Positions 22,859 through 34,793 are shown, counted from the first letter of the stretch. The stretch is 64,000 bases of DNA from Culex pipiens pallens (GCF_016801865.2 NC_068937.1:121741225-121805224); one strand, 5' to 3'. Translations and numbers: made by a program. The notes: generated by a model from the letters alone, not told the origin.

Positions 22859-24058
22859 AATTTCGCTTTGGTTCGCTTCACGACGCGGAGGAACTTTCAC
22901 TTTTTGTTTCGTTCGCTGGATTAAGTAATCGTCGCGCAACGCTCCGGGATTTACCGTTGTGGCTGGAATTAAAGGAAGCTGCGAATCTACAGGTTGCTCG
23001 ACAGAATCTACCAAAGCTGCTCACCTTTTGCGGACGCGCGTCGTGTCGTGTCAGTCTTCTCTACAGGTGAGTCTTGAAGGCCACTAAATGAAACGGGCGG
23101 GGGAGAACTGCTCCACCAGGTGGGAAAGAAGAAAATATCCACGTATGTTTTTCGAGCTCTGCTTGTAGTGTGACTGCGTCGTCTGTTCTCCTCCTCTGCC
23201 TCTGGCAGTTCCAAAAACGAGCGATTATGACAACGGGGAATGTTTACATGCCGAAGTCCAGTTTGACAGTTGCGCGCGGGTGCATGGTTTGTTTGCTCAA
23301 TTTTTGGAAGATGTTGGCTAGCCAAATTCAAATGAGTGACCGTTTTGATGGAACTCACCTAAGCTCACAGATTTTCACAGAGAAGAGATGGTGCTTGATT
23401 TTACATGATTTTTTGATGATTAATATTAAAACTTGGAACCAGATTAGTTTGAAATTTGTTTGGTACACTTTTTGTAGTGAACCACTGCGTGATTTTGACA
23501 TTTCGGGTATGCACCATTCGTAACACCATCTTCGCTAAAAATGTGGATAGCGCCAGGTCTCACGCAAAAATTATGTACATGACACATTTTTGCAAAATGA
23601 AAGAAATCCATCGACAAATTAAAAGTGCAACTTGGAGTTAAACTTACTGTCAAGCTGCTGTGAAGTTTTCTATGAGAGCTGAGAAAGTTTGACTCCATGT
23701 TACTGGCTCGCCTTTTTATTTTTAATATCTCGATTCATTTACAAAAGGAAAAGAAAAATCTAGAATACGTTTGAATTAGCGAGCATTCGAATTAGCGGAC
23801 ATTTGAAGTAGCAAAATTAGAATTAACGAATCCGCTCTGCATTTGAAAAAAATCCCCTCAATTTGAAAGGATATTAACGTGCAATCTCTTTTGACGCGTT
23901 TAAAAAAAAACTAAATAATTTTCTACAGAAATTAAAAAAAAAATCACAGAAATTTAGAAATTCAGAAATTGAATAAGAAAAAATATGTAATGTAAAATAA
24001 AAAAAACAAATATTTTAAAATCAATAAATAAAAAATAATAATCTGTGAATTTAAGAAT
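22859..24058. other. 5' flank of MCFD2-like gene
   Basis: The region just above the start is GC-rich (22860-23300) and probably holds the 5' UTR and promoter. The codons directly before the chosen ATG are open, but that longer frame would bury the signal peptide, so MKQLAAL is the better start. From 23700 the DNA becomes AT-rich. Confidence 0.35.
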
Positions 24059-24506
24059 TTAAGAATTTAGTAATTCAAGAATTTAAAAATTTAAAAATTG
24101 AGAAATTTAAGAATTTTAGAATTAAGAAATCCAAGAACATAAGAATTTGAGAATTCATAAATTTGAGGATTTTTGAATTTAGAAGATCAAGAACTTGAGA
24201 ATTGAAGGATTTGTAAATTTTAAACATAATTTTCATAAATTTAAAACCATAGGAATTTAAAGTTTAGATTGTTTGAAATTTTAGTTCGTTTTTTCTTGTT
24301 TTTTCTTCAATTCTAATTTTTGGAACTCTTTTTAAATTTGGTGATTTTAAAAAAGGTTGTAAATGGTGTCTTTCACTTATGGGACAATGACTGGTTCTGA
24401 ATTCAGAAATCAGGTCCAGAAATAGTAAATTGAAATGAAAACTTAATCACCATATGTAAAATGCTTCTACCAACAACACAAAGAAAACCATGTTTTGATT
24501 GATACA
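24059..24506 (+). repeat. 448-bp direct repeat, left copy
   Basis: Nearly identical to 25891-26339 (I find a single-base length difference). Its first half is a low-complexity AAGAATTTA-type minisatellite, the second half ordinary AT-rich DNA ending ATTGATACA. The match stops abruptly at 24506. Confidence 0.75.
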
Positions 24507-25890
24507 ATCAAATGAATTGAATTTGCAGGCCAAGGATTGATACCTAAGAGCATGCAATGGCACTGACCTTGTTGCGTGCTCTTCGGTTGACGTCCACGTA
24601 AGGAACATCCTGGAAGGAGCGTAACTAACTACATCCGTAGTTCTGTTAGATCATCCGAATTATCTTGATCAGAACAGTATAGCTCTGGTTCCTTGCGAGT
24701 GTCCTATTTTCTTACCTCCACGTTGGCTTGGTTTTCATGATGACCTAGCTGGTGGCCTGTGGAAACGGATCGTAAACCTTTGACCACCGCGGGTCAGAGT
24801 CGAGACGGCTAAAAGAAAGGGGCGCGACAATGTGGGAAAGGGAAGTAATTTGTGATTGTAGACGGTATTGTTTTGATTCGCAGTATGTTGAGTCAACTGC
24901 TGTGGATGTACCTGAAACATCACAGAACGGGGTTTCTATTCTTTCCATTTTTATCTACCATCTATCTTCTGTTTTTATTTTACTCAACTGATTCAAACTT
25001 ATTCACTGATTCTTCTGTTTACTATCCACAATTTGGTTTTGATTTTTTATTAACTCTTGATTCTCTTAACTCTCAACTATATTTGACTAACTAATACTGC
25101 TGTAACAAACTGTCAGTTTTCCCTTAATTTGGTAGCAATGTCAATTCTGTTTATCATTTGCCTTTTCTTTATATATCTATTTGAATAATTTCGTCTGCCC
25201 TATAAGTTGTCCTTAATACAATCTAAGCTAACCTCTATTTATTACTTATTATTTATTTCTACATCTACTACATAAATCACTATCTTTCTTTTACTATTGA
25301 TTCTTTACATAGTATATTTCTTTCACTGCCCATTGTTTTGAATCTTCACCTTTTTCTTAAGCAAGTGAGGTTCGAGCCCTTACTCAATTTATGGAATGAT
25401 CAAAGGATTAACACAAATATTACTATTGTACTTTTGGTAAACTTTTATAACATGCTTAGGACCAAAATATTGTAACAAAACACCGCGACAAAAGAAATAG
25501 CAACAGATAAACACGACTCAACACTAGGAAAAACTTCAGGAGGAAAACAACACCCAGTAAAATAACAAGTAGTTTTTGAATTCAAACTAAAATAAAACAG
25601 TTTTTGCTTTAATGAAAGTTGATAGGCACACTATAGATGGTTAGGCGCTTATACTTGCATCAAACCCTACGTAATGTACCACCCCCGGCCGAGTTAAAAT
25701 GCGTAACCGGAAAAGAAGGTGTGCATGCCTGGCACGAACACTCAAAGCGTGTTCTAGCGTGCTGCTCGTACTGACTCAGAGCAAGGGTGAGATGTAGGTG
25801 TAAGGGCAGTGCGTGTTCGTCGGGAACCTGGTGCATAAGATCGGTCAAGGCCCGTTCTTACACTGAAAATTGCGAATTGCGAATTGCGAA
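24507..25890. repeat. 1.38-kb repeat-derived DNA between direct repeats
   Basis: Contains the block shared with 20896-21000. A conserved-looking GC-rich segment lies near 25675-25855, followed by three tandem GAATTGC units (25868-25892) that look like a retroelement tail. The frames are short and carry no domain. Confidence 0.45.
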
Positions 25891-26339
25891 TTAAGAATTT
25901 AGTAATTCAAGAATTTAAAAATTTAAAAATTGAGAAATTTAAGAATTTTAGAATTAAGAAATCCAAGAACATAAGAATTTGAGAATTCATAAATTTGAGG
26001 ATTTTTGAATTTAGAAGATCAAGAACTTGAGAATTGAAGGATTTGTAAATTTTAAACATAATTTTCATAAATTTAAAACCATAGGAATTTAAAGTTTAGA
26101 TTGTTTGAAATTTTAGTTCGTTTTTTCTTGTTTTTTTCTTCAATTCTAATTTTTGGAACTCTTTTTAAATTTGGTGATTTTAAAAAAGGTTGTAAATGGT
26201 GTCTTTCACTTATGGGACAATGACTGGTTCTGAATTCAGAAATCAGGTCCAGAAATAGTAAATTGAAATGAAAACTTAATCACCATATGTAAAATGCTTC
26301 TACCAACAACACAAAGAAAACCATGTTTTGATTGATACA
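25891..26339 (+). repeat. 448-bp direct repeat, right copy
   Basis: Matches the left copy end to end. Here the repeat family continues past the end (TTCTGAATCAAGATTTAAATG), as it does in a related copy at about 46790-46870, so this copy is the uninterrupted one. Confidence 0.75.
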
Positions 26340-26588
26340 TTCTGAATCAAGATTTAAATGTTTTTCTAAAAACAAACATTGCCGCCAAATGGCCGATCGG
26401 GAATGATGCCTTTCAGAGCCTAAAAGGTGTGACTAAGATAACGCTCGTCATTTTTGCAGACTGATAAACAAAGCCAATCAAGCTTATCTATATTGTTAGC
26501 CGTTGAATTGCTCTACAAGCGCGCAAAGCCAAAGTATTGTACAGTTGTGAATCAGCTCCGAGGATTGATAGCTGCAAAAAAGTTCAGA

Positions 26589-27093
26589 ATGAAATTCCTA
26601 ACTTGTTTTATTTTTGCCTTGTTCTGTGTTCAGGTGAATTCGCAAGCTGACATTTATTTAAATATTCAACAAAATAAAGTTTGCTGTTTAGTTTTCAGTT
26701 GCTGAGGATCCTGAGGTGAAACCAAAATTTTTAACGTGCGATTTCGACGTAAATCTCAGTCTCGATAAAAACCCAGACAATGCCAAATATTTACCGGAAG
26801 AATGCCAAAATTTGAACGACATAGACAAAGCCCTTCTGATGGAGGAAGCTCTGAACTTTGAAAAGTTCAATTCAAAGTTGCAAAACTACGAGAAAGGCTT
26901 GGGCCTCGATACCGAAGACGAAATTTACAAAGACTGGGATTTCCGGGATGAGCTGTATGCGGACGCTTCGCTGCACTTGTGTGGGAACAGTTCTGTGAAG
27001 CTGGAGGAATACGTCGGCTGTCTAATGGAAAAGCGCGATCAAATGGTGGAGAAAATAAATGAACGAATCGCTGCGAAGAGGGTGGAGCGATAA
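26589..27093 (+). CDS. Small secreted protein, uncharacterised
   Basis: Two exons, 26589-26633 and 26692-27093, are split by a 58-base intron (donor CAG/GTGAAT, acceptor GTTTAG, phase 0). They give 148 residues. The N-terminus MKFLTCFIFALFCVQFSVA is a clear signal peptide, with a likely cut before EDPE. The mature chain is acidic, probably helical, with four cysteines (CDF, EEC, HLCG, VGCL) and a charged tail ending KRVER. I do not recognise the family. The even cysteine count and length are compatible with a secreted haemolymph, salivary or odorant-binding-like protein, but the six-cysteine OBP pattern is absent. The alternative acceptor TTTTCAG would break the frame. It converges on PELP1 with only 129 bases between stops. 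Confidence 0.65.
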
Positions 27094-27104
27094 AAAGAGT
27101 AAAT

Positions 27105-27110
27105 AATAAA
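27105..27110 (+). promoter_or_regulatory. Poly(A) signal AATAAA of the secreted-protein gene
   Basis: Exact AATAAA twelve bases past the stop codon, in the short gap before the convergent PELP1 gene. Confidence 0.6.
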
Positions 27111-27221
27111 CGGCGTTATTTGTCTGTGTTAAGGCTTTCTTTCACAAAGTAGACCTGAATTACTTGAGAGTGTAAACTGTTGTTATTAACAAGATAATGT
27201 GAAAAGCACTTACATCATCGA

Positions 27222-30200
27222 TTAAACGTCCTCGTTGAGTTCATCCACAAACTCTGCCACGAGGTCATCTACGCGTGCAAGGATATCGTCATCGCCTTCC
27301 GCAATTTTGGCGCGTTTTCCTTCAACATCCTCACTTTGTTGCGATTTCTCCTCTGCTTCCGGTTTGCGTTTCTGTGCACTGGTTGGAGTTTTGACGTCTC
27401 CAATCGATTGCGTCGGTTTCTTGGGCGTTCCCAACTTTTCAACGGATGGTTCTTCGGCTGCTGGCTTCGGTTCTTCTGTCGGCTTCTTAGGAGTTCCTTG
27501 CAGCTTGCTTTCATTAGTCTGCTCCGTTTCAACCACCTCAATCTCATTATCTTCCTCGGAGTCCAGGACGATCGCAGCCGACTCAACCGTCTTTTCAGCG
27601 GTTGACTTCTGCAGTTCGCCCCGGTTGAAGTCAGCCTCGGTTTCGTCGTCACCCAGATCGTAGACCACCGTCGAGGGTTGATCTTCTTCGATCGTAATCT
27701 CTTCTACCCGAGCTATCGGTTCGTCCTCTTTCGGTGAATCGTCCGATTCGCTTTGCATTTCCGAACTTTCCTGCGTTTTTACCTTTTCGAACGTGATCGG
27801 CATCGAGCGTTTCTCCTTTTCCTGGAAGAACACCGCATTCAGCGGGTGCTTCTTCTTTGCCGCCAGCATGTCCTTGACGGCATTCTCTTCCAGCGGGAAG
27901 TAGAACACCTCCTTGCGTGGATGAAGAAGCGTTTCCGCACCCCGTGCCAGTTCGGCGGCCTTCGAGCGGACATCCACGTTTGGATCTTGGCTTTCCGCGG
28001 CGCTGAACATGGTCACGCCGTACTGTAACGGTGGCGGACACAGGTGGTGCGGATTGATGATTAGCGAGTTCAAAGCAACGAGCAAGGCCTGGCGACAGTT
28101 GGGCTCAAAGTATAGATTCTGTTTGGCTCCGGTGTTCAGCTGTGAAAATACCGACACGCACAGCGAGACGATCTTTTCCTGCAACAGCTTTTGCATCACG
28201 GGTTTGATGAAGCAACCGGCCGCATCCAGAACCTTGGCCAGACAGCGCAGCGCTGCGAGACAGAGCACCTCGTTGCAGTAATCGGACTGCAGATGTTTCG
28301 AGATCTCCAGCGATCCGGAGGTGTGATTTTTAGCGAGAGCCGTTGCAGCGTTCTGCTCCTTTTGGAGCTTCTTCTTTGCCTTGGCGGATAGTTTTTGGCT
28401 GATGAAAAAGGGATTTATGTTCATTAAATTAAAACAAATTACTGTGTCTATTGAGCTAGCTGTTGAGAAATAAAATATAACATAATACTCACCGACTAGC
28501 GTTCACCTGAAGCGTGACTTCCGGTTCGTACGGCGCGACGTCTTGCACGATGTTCTCCAGCAAACTGTCCGAAATCTCCTCAACCCCGCTGCCAAATTTG
28601 ACCGTCTCGCACCACACCACAATGCTTCCGTAGACTTTGGTTCGCAGTGAAATGTACGACTTCTTACGGCCCTTGCCGTCTACCGTGACTGTACCCTTCA
28701 GGCACTGATCAAACAGGTCCGTTAACAGGTTGCGAAACGGGAACAGGTACGACTTGAGCACCAGCACCATTCCATCCAGCAGCTTCAGCAGCTGCGTTTG
28801 GATCTGCGGAAGAAACATTCCGAGGGCCACGTTCTCCAAAATTGAGTTCTTCGCCATCATTTGGCAGCTCACGGAGTGACCTCGAAGAACGACATTAAGG
28901 AGTTTCATCGGACGGAAAGGCTTCGCCACCGGATAAGCCCCTACAACGGCCTTCTCGAGATAACAAATCAAATTCAGCAGTCGCGTCACAATACGCCGCG
29001 CAGCATCGACAGGTTCATCTTCGACGACCAGCGCGGGCAGCTTCAAACACTCTAGATTCTCGTCCACATCGAACGTTTCCGGAGTGTGCTCAAACACGCG
29101 ACCCAACAGCTCATGGATCGAGTCCACAAGTTTGCACTGATACTCGTCCCAGGTTTTCTTGTGTAGAGTTCCGTGCTGTCCACCGCCACGAATCTGCTGC
29201 AACAGCAGGAGACACGTTCCGGTGCGATGCACAACACTGGCATCGTCCGAATCGACCAGCGAGTACAGATAGTCTTCGATACGATTCTTTGCGGAACCAG
29301 TAACTCCCGGATAGTGCCGCATGGCCGTTTCCAGAAACTCAAGCGTGGCAGCACGAGTCGAAGAGTCCGCGTTCGACGTAACGTTGTCCAGCAACTTTGG
29401 AATGTTGCTGATGATCAGCTTGTTCAAGTCGGAAGACTCCAGCGACTTTAGCAACAGTTGTTCTAAAAAAAATCAGATTTCTTTGAACAAAACCCAAAAT
29501 CCCACAGCAACAAAAAACTCACTCAACACATCGTACGCCAGCGGGACGGTCGCCACGTGGCCCCTCTGGTTGCAAACCTTGGCGCACACGTTGATGTAGT
29601 ACTGGAGCTTTCCTTCCAGGATGTCCAGCGGGCACTGGGGGATCAGGTGGGCGAGAGCGGTCAGTCCACGGTCTCGCGTTAGGGCACTGCCCAGTAGGGA
29701 CCCGATTTTGGCGAAATGGGACTCGATTTCGTGCTGGGGCTGGAACAAAATGTTTATTGCATATTTTTGTTATTTGTATTATTTTTGATATTTGACTTTT
29801 GAGGATCTGTAATGTATCTGCAATAAAATTAATAGCTCCAACGTGAAATTCGAGTACATTGCCTTAACTGCATAAAATTTGCCACGGAAAATGCACTTCC
29901 CAACCTTGGATGCAGCAAATTTAGCGTTTCCTAAAGACATAATTCAATTTCAAGTATCTAACAACTATCTATCTAATTGCGTTCTAAAATTGAGTTTAGA
30001 TTGCTGATGTAATTACACACAACGATTAGGCTGAATTCTCTGAGCAAAATAACACTTTGAACAGTTACAAATTAATTTTGAAAAATCGCAGTCTTTCTTA
30101 CCAGAAACTATTTTTATTAATTTTTAATTGCTTGAAAAAAAAAAAAAAGACTGATCAAAAATGATTTTCTGGCGTTCTCTTATCGTTGTATGTTAACATT

Positions 30201-31866
30201 TAAATAACATTTAGACTGGTTGCAACGCGGCTCTACTTTGTTCTAGCTGTTTCATTTTTTAAATAGAACTGAAACAGACCACCCGCAACGCGGAGTTGCA
30301 GTTTTATTTTTCGAGCAGTATTTTGAAACAGGAATAAAACTGCTCGACGAGTTTGTTTCAAACGTGAGACGATTTGGAACTGGAATAGAACTCAGTTTCA
30401 AAAAAAAAATCAGATATATAGAGATATCCACGTATTCTTACACACACACTATGATGCTGTGTTGATAATCATACGCACACAATTAAAAGCATTTTTGAAA
30501 CAACATTTAGATCAGCGCGTTGCGAGCACCGTGTTCTAGTTTCATTTCCGCCAGTTCTGAAAATTTAAAACTGCTCGCAATTTGAAACAATTATAAAACA
30601 TCGCGCTGCAGACAGTCTTATGGAGCACCTTCATTCGAGCAGTTTTTGTTTTTTTCTACAATGTAGGTATTCCTTATGGGAGAACTGTAATTTCTACCAC
30701 TCGAATCCGGCGCTCCATTATCGTTATCGAACGCCATTCCGGTCAAGTCTACGTCATAATGGAGCACCGGATTCGAGTGGTAGAAATGACAGTTCCCTAA
30801 AAGAATATATTGTAGAAAAAAGCAAAAAACTGCTCGAATGGAAATGCTTCATTAATGGAGCACCCGATTCGACTGGTAGAAATGACAGTTCTCCCATAAG
30901 AAATACATTGCAAAAAAAAAATGCAAAAACTGCTCGAATTGAAAAGCTCCATACACGCTTACCAGGCGATCGCAATTTTTGAGATCGATGTCGCAAAAAG
31001 GAGTTCACTTATGTCATCTCAATTTTGAGATCAATTTCTTTTGTTTACATTCGCAATTTTGAGTTGGATAATGTGAACTAATTTTTGCGATGACACTTAG
31101 CTGTTTTTCGATATTCTTGCGGTATGCGGGAAAGTTTGGACTTAGTGAAAAAATTTATTTCTGTTTTGACAGCTGAGTTCGAGCAAACAACAAAGAAGTC
31201 CCCGGGTAAGATCAAATCGGGAAGAGAACCGTGGATGTATTGAAAAGGGTGGATCGAGTGGACAAAGAATTTAACAGGTTCTCCAATCGACCTATCCTTT
31301 TCATCCACGGTTCTCTTTCCGTTACGATATTCTCCGGTGAAAAACGGGGAAAACAAAATGGTCATAATTGTTTTGTTTTTTTTTTTCAGTTCAGTGACGG
31401 AGGGCACCACAATCGTAAACTTCCTCCCCGGCCCAGGTCAGTCAAACGGCTTCCGCTACAAGGCAGCTTTCCTCCGCCGGTTTACCCGCCTTTTCCGGAA
31501 CCGATTTCCTGCTTTCCCGGCGATTTTCCCGGTACCGAAAGCATCTCAATTTTGAGATCGAGATGCCCATCTCAATTTTGAGATCGAGATGCCCATCTCA
31601 ATTTTGAGATCAAGTTGCTCATCTCAACGTTGAGTGGTTTCACTTTTAGCCGGTTTGCGACGTTCATCTCAAAATTGAGATCGACTGGTTAGCGTGTATA
31701 TAAATTTTTAAAGACAGTACACAATCTTTCAAATCTGTGCCATTCTCAGCGGGTAACTCACCTCGGTCCATAAAGTTTGATGTTCGTCAAGCGCGACCAA
31801 CAACTGCCTAAAATTTCCCTCCTTCACGTCCACGACACCACCAAAAATTTTAGAAACTCCTTCCAT
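27222..31866 (-). CDS. PELP1: PELP1/Rix1-like ribosome-biogenesis scaffold
   Basis: Four exons, 31866-31762, 29739-29523, 29462-28493 and 28398-27222, sum to 822 residues with all phases matching. The first half is helical-repeat sequence of the RIX1 type (from LLLKSLESSDLNKLI through CPPPLQYGVTMFSAAES). The last third is highly acidic and low-complexity (EEITIEEDQPS, LDSEEDNEIEVVE) with Lys/Pro patches (GTPKKPT occurs twice), the layout of PELP1. In animals PELP1 works with TEX10 and WDR18 (the Rix1 complex) in late 60S subunit maturation in the nucleolus and nucleoplasm. Intron 1 is 2 kb and full of mobile elements, while the others are 60-94 bp. It is shorter than human PELP1. It starts 527 bases from the divergent presenilin start. 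Confidence 0.8.
29975..30180. repeat. Relative of the 12068-12602 foldback in PELP1 intron 1
   Basis: Shares GTTTAGATTGCTGAT, a TCTGAGCAAAATAA-like block and the TGATCAAAAATGAT...TATCGTTGTA interior with the element at 12068-12602. Only one half is recognisable. Confidence 0.4.
30211..30620. repeat. 404-bp PIF/Harbinger-like MITE
   Basis: The element 30214-30617 has inverted ends GACTGGTTGCAACGCGG and, read inward from the right, GACTGTCTGCAGCGCG. TTA lies on both sides (30211-30213, 30618-30620), the 3-base target typical of PIF/Harbinger or Tourist-type MITEs. It has no coding capacity. Confidence 0.6.
30621..30952. repeat. Three-unit inverted/direct repeat cluster
   Basis: A unit of about 95 bases (GGAGCACC, GATTCGA, TGGTAGAAATGACAGTT, then ACTGCTCGAAT) appears once inverted at 30622-30718 and twice in direct order at 30757-30847 and 30855-30950. 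The first two form a hairpin; the third is a tandem copy. Confidence 0.55.
30952..31698. mobile_element. 743-bp TA-flanked element with ATCTCAATTTTGAGAT units
   Basis: The inverted ends CACGCTTACCAGGCGATC (30954) and, from the right, CACGCTAACCAGTCGATC (31696) are bordered by TA on both sides, as for Tc1/mariner-type MITEs. Imperfect palindromes ATCTCAATTTTGAGAT are clustered at both ends, with three tandem copies plus variants at 31543-31690. It lies in PELP1 intron 1, just downstream (in gene orientation) of exon 1. Confidence 0.6.
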
Positions 31867-32393
31867 CTTTATATTCCAAAAATCTTCACAAAAACTCAGA
31901 TTATTCGTGAAATAACCCGCACGATTCCAACACGTGCGTCCACAACACACGATAAACAAAAGTCACTCACCAAAACCGGCCATCGATTGAGTTGTGTCAA
32001 ATTGGAGCGCCCATCGAATGACATATGACGTCTGGTTGTCATTTGACGGACTACGCATGACTTTCTCCCGTTGGCGTTTGTTATGCTGAAACCTGGAAAG
32101 AGTGAAATTTTGGCCAAGTTAAAAACACGAAATTTACCTGTAAAACTAAAGTTTTGTTTAAATTACCACCTTCGCGTCCGTCCCATGGCTCGACTGCACC
32201 GTTTGTCACTCGATCGTCCCGCTTGCTGAAGCTCTAGACGGCACCTGCTGGTCGCGAATAAAAGGGTGAATCATTTCAGCGAAACAAAAAAGAAAAAATA
32301 AGGTCAGCGTCTGGGACGGATCTGGAGGAGGAAAGAGTCCCTCCAGAGTAAACTAATCGCCAAAGGAGAAATCCGAACAGCCAGGTGGCGCGG
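31867..32393. promoter_or_regulatory. Divergent promoter region between PELP1 and presenilin
   Basis: Only 527 bases separate the two start codons on opposite strands, so both 5' UTRs and promoters must share it. It contains the direct CATCGA...CATCGAATGACATATGACGTC area near 31980-32040 and a GC-rich presenilin 5' UTR (32160-32270). No TATA box is evident. Confidence 0.5.
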
Positions 32394-34793
32394 ATGGATG
32401 GTCATATCAACATTGACCATCCTGCTCCGGCGACGACCAGCACTGTAGGCGGTTCCGGTGGACCGGGTGATTCCACCGACGGGCGCAGTTCTTCCAAGAA
32501 GCGGTGGCAGAAAATGCCACAACAGGATGGCGGAACGGGAGGACATCCGTCGTATGGGGTGAGTATGGCCGTTTGAAACTGGAAAGCCAATAGTCAAAGT
32601 AGTTCTGCCGTAACATAACCGGAATGGTGTTGAATAACGTAGATCACGTCAGTTAAATCGATTTCGAGAGTACTTAAAGTACACATCTGTGTTTGGGAAG
32701 TGCAATAGCTTGTAAACAGCGATCTTTCTCATCTTGCTCCAGACAACCGACTCCGTGCCTCACGTAACGATACGTGACCCTAGCAGTAGACCCGGCGGTC
32801 CCGCAGTGTCCCGTTCGGGACAGCCCGGCAGCCAAGCGCGCCCTCCCGGTGGCGATGGCCCACCAGGTAGCTCCGCCGCTGCCCGCCACCAGCAGGAGGA
32901 AGAGGAGGAAGGTCTCAAGTACGGTGCCCAGCACGTGATCAAGCTGTTCGTGCCGGTGACGCTGTGCATGCTGGTTGTGGTCGCCACGATCAGTTCGATC
33001 AACTTTTACTCGACCAAAGACGTGTACCTGGTGTACACTCCGTTCCATGAGCTGTCCGATGACACCGGGACGAAGATCTGGAACGCACTGGCGAACTCGC
33101 TGATCCTGATGACGGTGATCGTGATCATGACCATTTTGTTGATTGTGCTGTACAAGCGGCGTTGCTACAAAATTATTCACGGCTGGCTGATCATGTCGTC
33201 GCTGATGTTGCTGTTTCTGTTTAGCTACCTCTACATGGAGTAAGTTGTAGTGATCTGAGGTTCGTAGTCTGAACATAGCTAATTATTTGTTGACCCTAGG
33301 GAAGTCCTCCGAGCGTACAACATTCCGTTCGACTACCCGACGGCCCTGCTGTTGATGTGGAACTTTGGTGTGGTCGGCATGATCTCGATTCACTGGCAGG
33401 GTCCGCTGCGGTTACAGCAAGGCTACCTGATCTTCATCGCGGCCCTGATGGCACTGGTATTCATAAAGTATCTCCCAGAGTGGACCACGTGGGTCGTACT
33501 GGCCGTCATCTCGATCTGGGACTTGATCGCAGTGCTAACGCCTAAAGGTCCGCTCCGGATCCTGGTCGAAACGGCTCACGAACGGAACGAGCAAATCTTC
33601 CCAGCCTTAATCTATTCTTGTAAGTGCGGTAACAGCTTCAAGTTTTCCCAGCAAACGATCGATTTCCCTCCCATTTTAGCAACCATCATGTACTCGTACA
33701 TGGGAACGCACTCGGACCCGAGCGAGGAAGCGCTAACCCGCGGTGAACGAGCGATCGGAACAGGCAGCACGGGTACGGTAACGACCAGCTACGGGTCCAC
33801 CGGAACGCCCGTGCACAGTATGTCACAGTCGTCAACGCCGGCGCATCAACCGGCAAACCAACAGCAACGGCAGCAGCAACCACCCCCGCCACGTCCGGAT
33901 AATGCCGAAGGTACGCCCCTGGTCTCGTATCGAGAGAACGCGGCTGTGCGAACTGCAGCCGGTCAAGGTCATCCGGGTAACACGCTTTTGATGCTTTTGA
34001 CGAGCTATCGGGGATAGTAAGGTTGTGGTGCCGGGTTTTAGTAGCAACTAACGTTTAGTTTAACTGTAGTCACGACCTAGAAAGATGATCGATGGGTAGT
34101 CATACCAAAACACTTAACCCTACCGTTGTTCCACAGATCAATCCGGTGGCTTCACGCAGGAATGGGCCGACGCGTCCGGCCAACGGGTAACCCGCCGCCA
34201 GATCGAGGTCCAAGCCAACATCGCCAGCAATCCGAACCGTCCCGAGTACCGTACGGTCACGGCGGGAGCGCGCGGTGGAACCGGCGACTCCCAGCAGGTC
34301 CCGCTGTACGAACAACCGGAGGAGCGTGGCATCAAGCTCGGTCTCGGGGATTTTATCTTCTACTCGGTGCTGGTCGGCAAGGCGTCCAGCTATGGCGACT
34401 GGAACACGACGATCGCCTGCTTCGTGGCAATTTTGGTGGTAGGTGTTGTGTTTTGGACGCCCTGGGGCCTCCTGAGGGCGCAGCACAAATCGGCAACATG
34501 GCAAATTTGCAAAATGCTAAGTTTCTCTCGGACCCTGCTAGAGATCAGCCCTGAATGATACAACTGTCTTGTAGCAGGGTCTCGCAGTTGGGCAAATCGA
34601 GTGCATTCTAAATCATTCCCCATTTTTCCTTTTCCAGGGCCTCTGTCTAACCCTGCTGCTGCTGGCCATCTTCCGGAAGGCCCTGCCGGCGCTACCGATC
34701 TCAATCTTTTTCGGACTGATCTTCTGCTTCGCCACCAGCGTGATCGTGAAGCCGTTTACCGAGGCGCTCGCCTCCGAGCAGGTCTTCATCTAG
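32394..34793 (+). CDS. Psn: Presenilin, catalytic subunit of gamma-secretase
   Basis: Six exons, 32394-32558, 32743-33239, 33300-33619, 33680-33976, 34137-34438 and 34638-34793, give 578 residues in perfect phase. It is a nine-helix aspartyl protease of the ER, Golgi and plasma membrane that cleaves Notch, APP-type and other single-pass proteins together with nicastrin, Aph-1 and Pen-2. Visible hallmarks are the catalytic Asp in TM6 (SIWDLIAVL, D295), the GLGD motif in TM7 (D498) and the PAL motif (residues 544-546). The N-terminus and the TM6-TM7 cytosolic loop (about 330-485) are low-complexity, with Gln/Pro runs. I start at ATG 32394, the first in-frame ATG. Reading through intron 4 instead of splicing adds a short tail and a stop at 34017, before the second catalytic Asp. 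Confidence 0.95.

Noticed and set aside
22592..23014. Longer start for the MCFD2-like protein (140-codon frame from 23014)
   Set aside because: It would place 52 polar residues before the signal peptide and reads through the donor at 22768. The ATG at 22858 is better.
25660..25848. 62-codon minus-strand frame with Cys residues
   Set aside because: Lies inside repeat-derived DNA next to a GAATTGC tandem; no start context, splice site or domain.
27235..27663. Serine-rich plus-strand frame of 142 codons
   Set aside because: Antisense shadow of the acidic PELP1 tail, as are the neighbouring plus-strand frames.
32385..32393. Three-residue N-terminal extension of presenilin
   Set aside because: It would start at GTG. 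The first ATG is at 32394.
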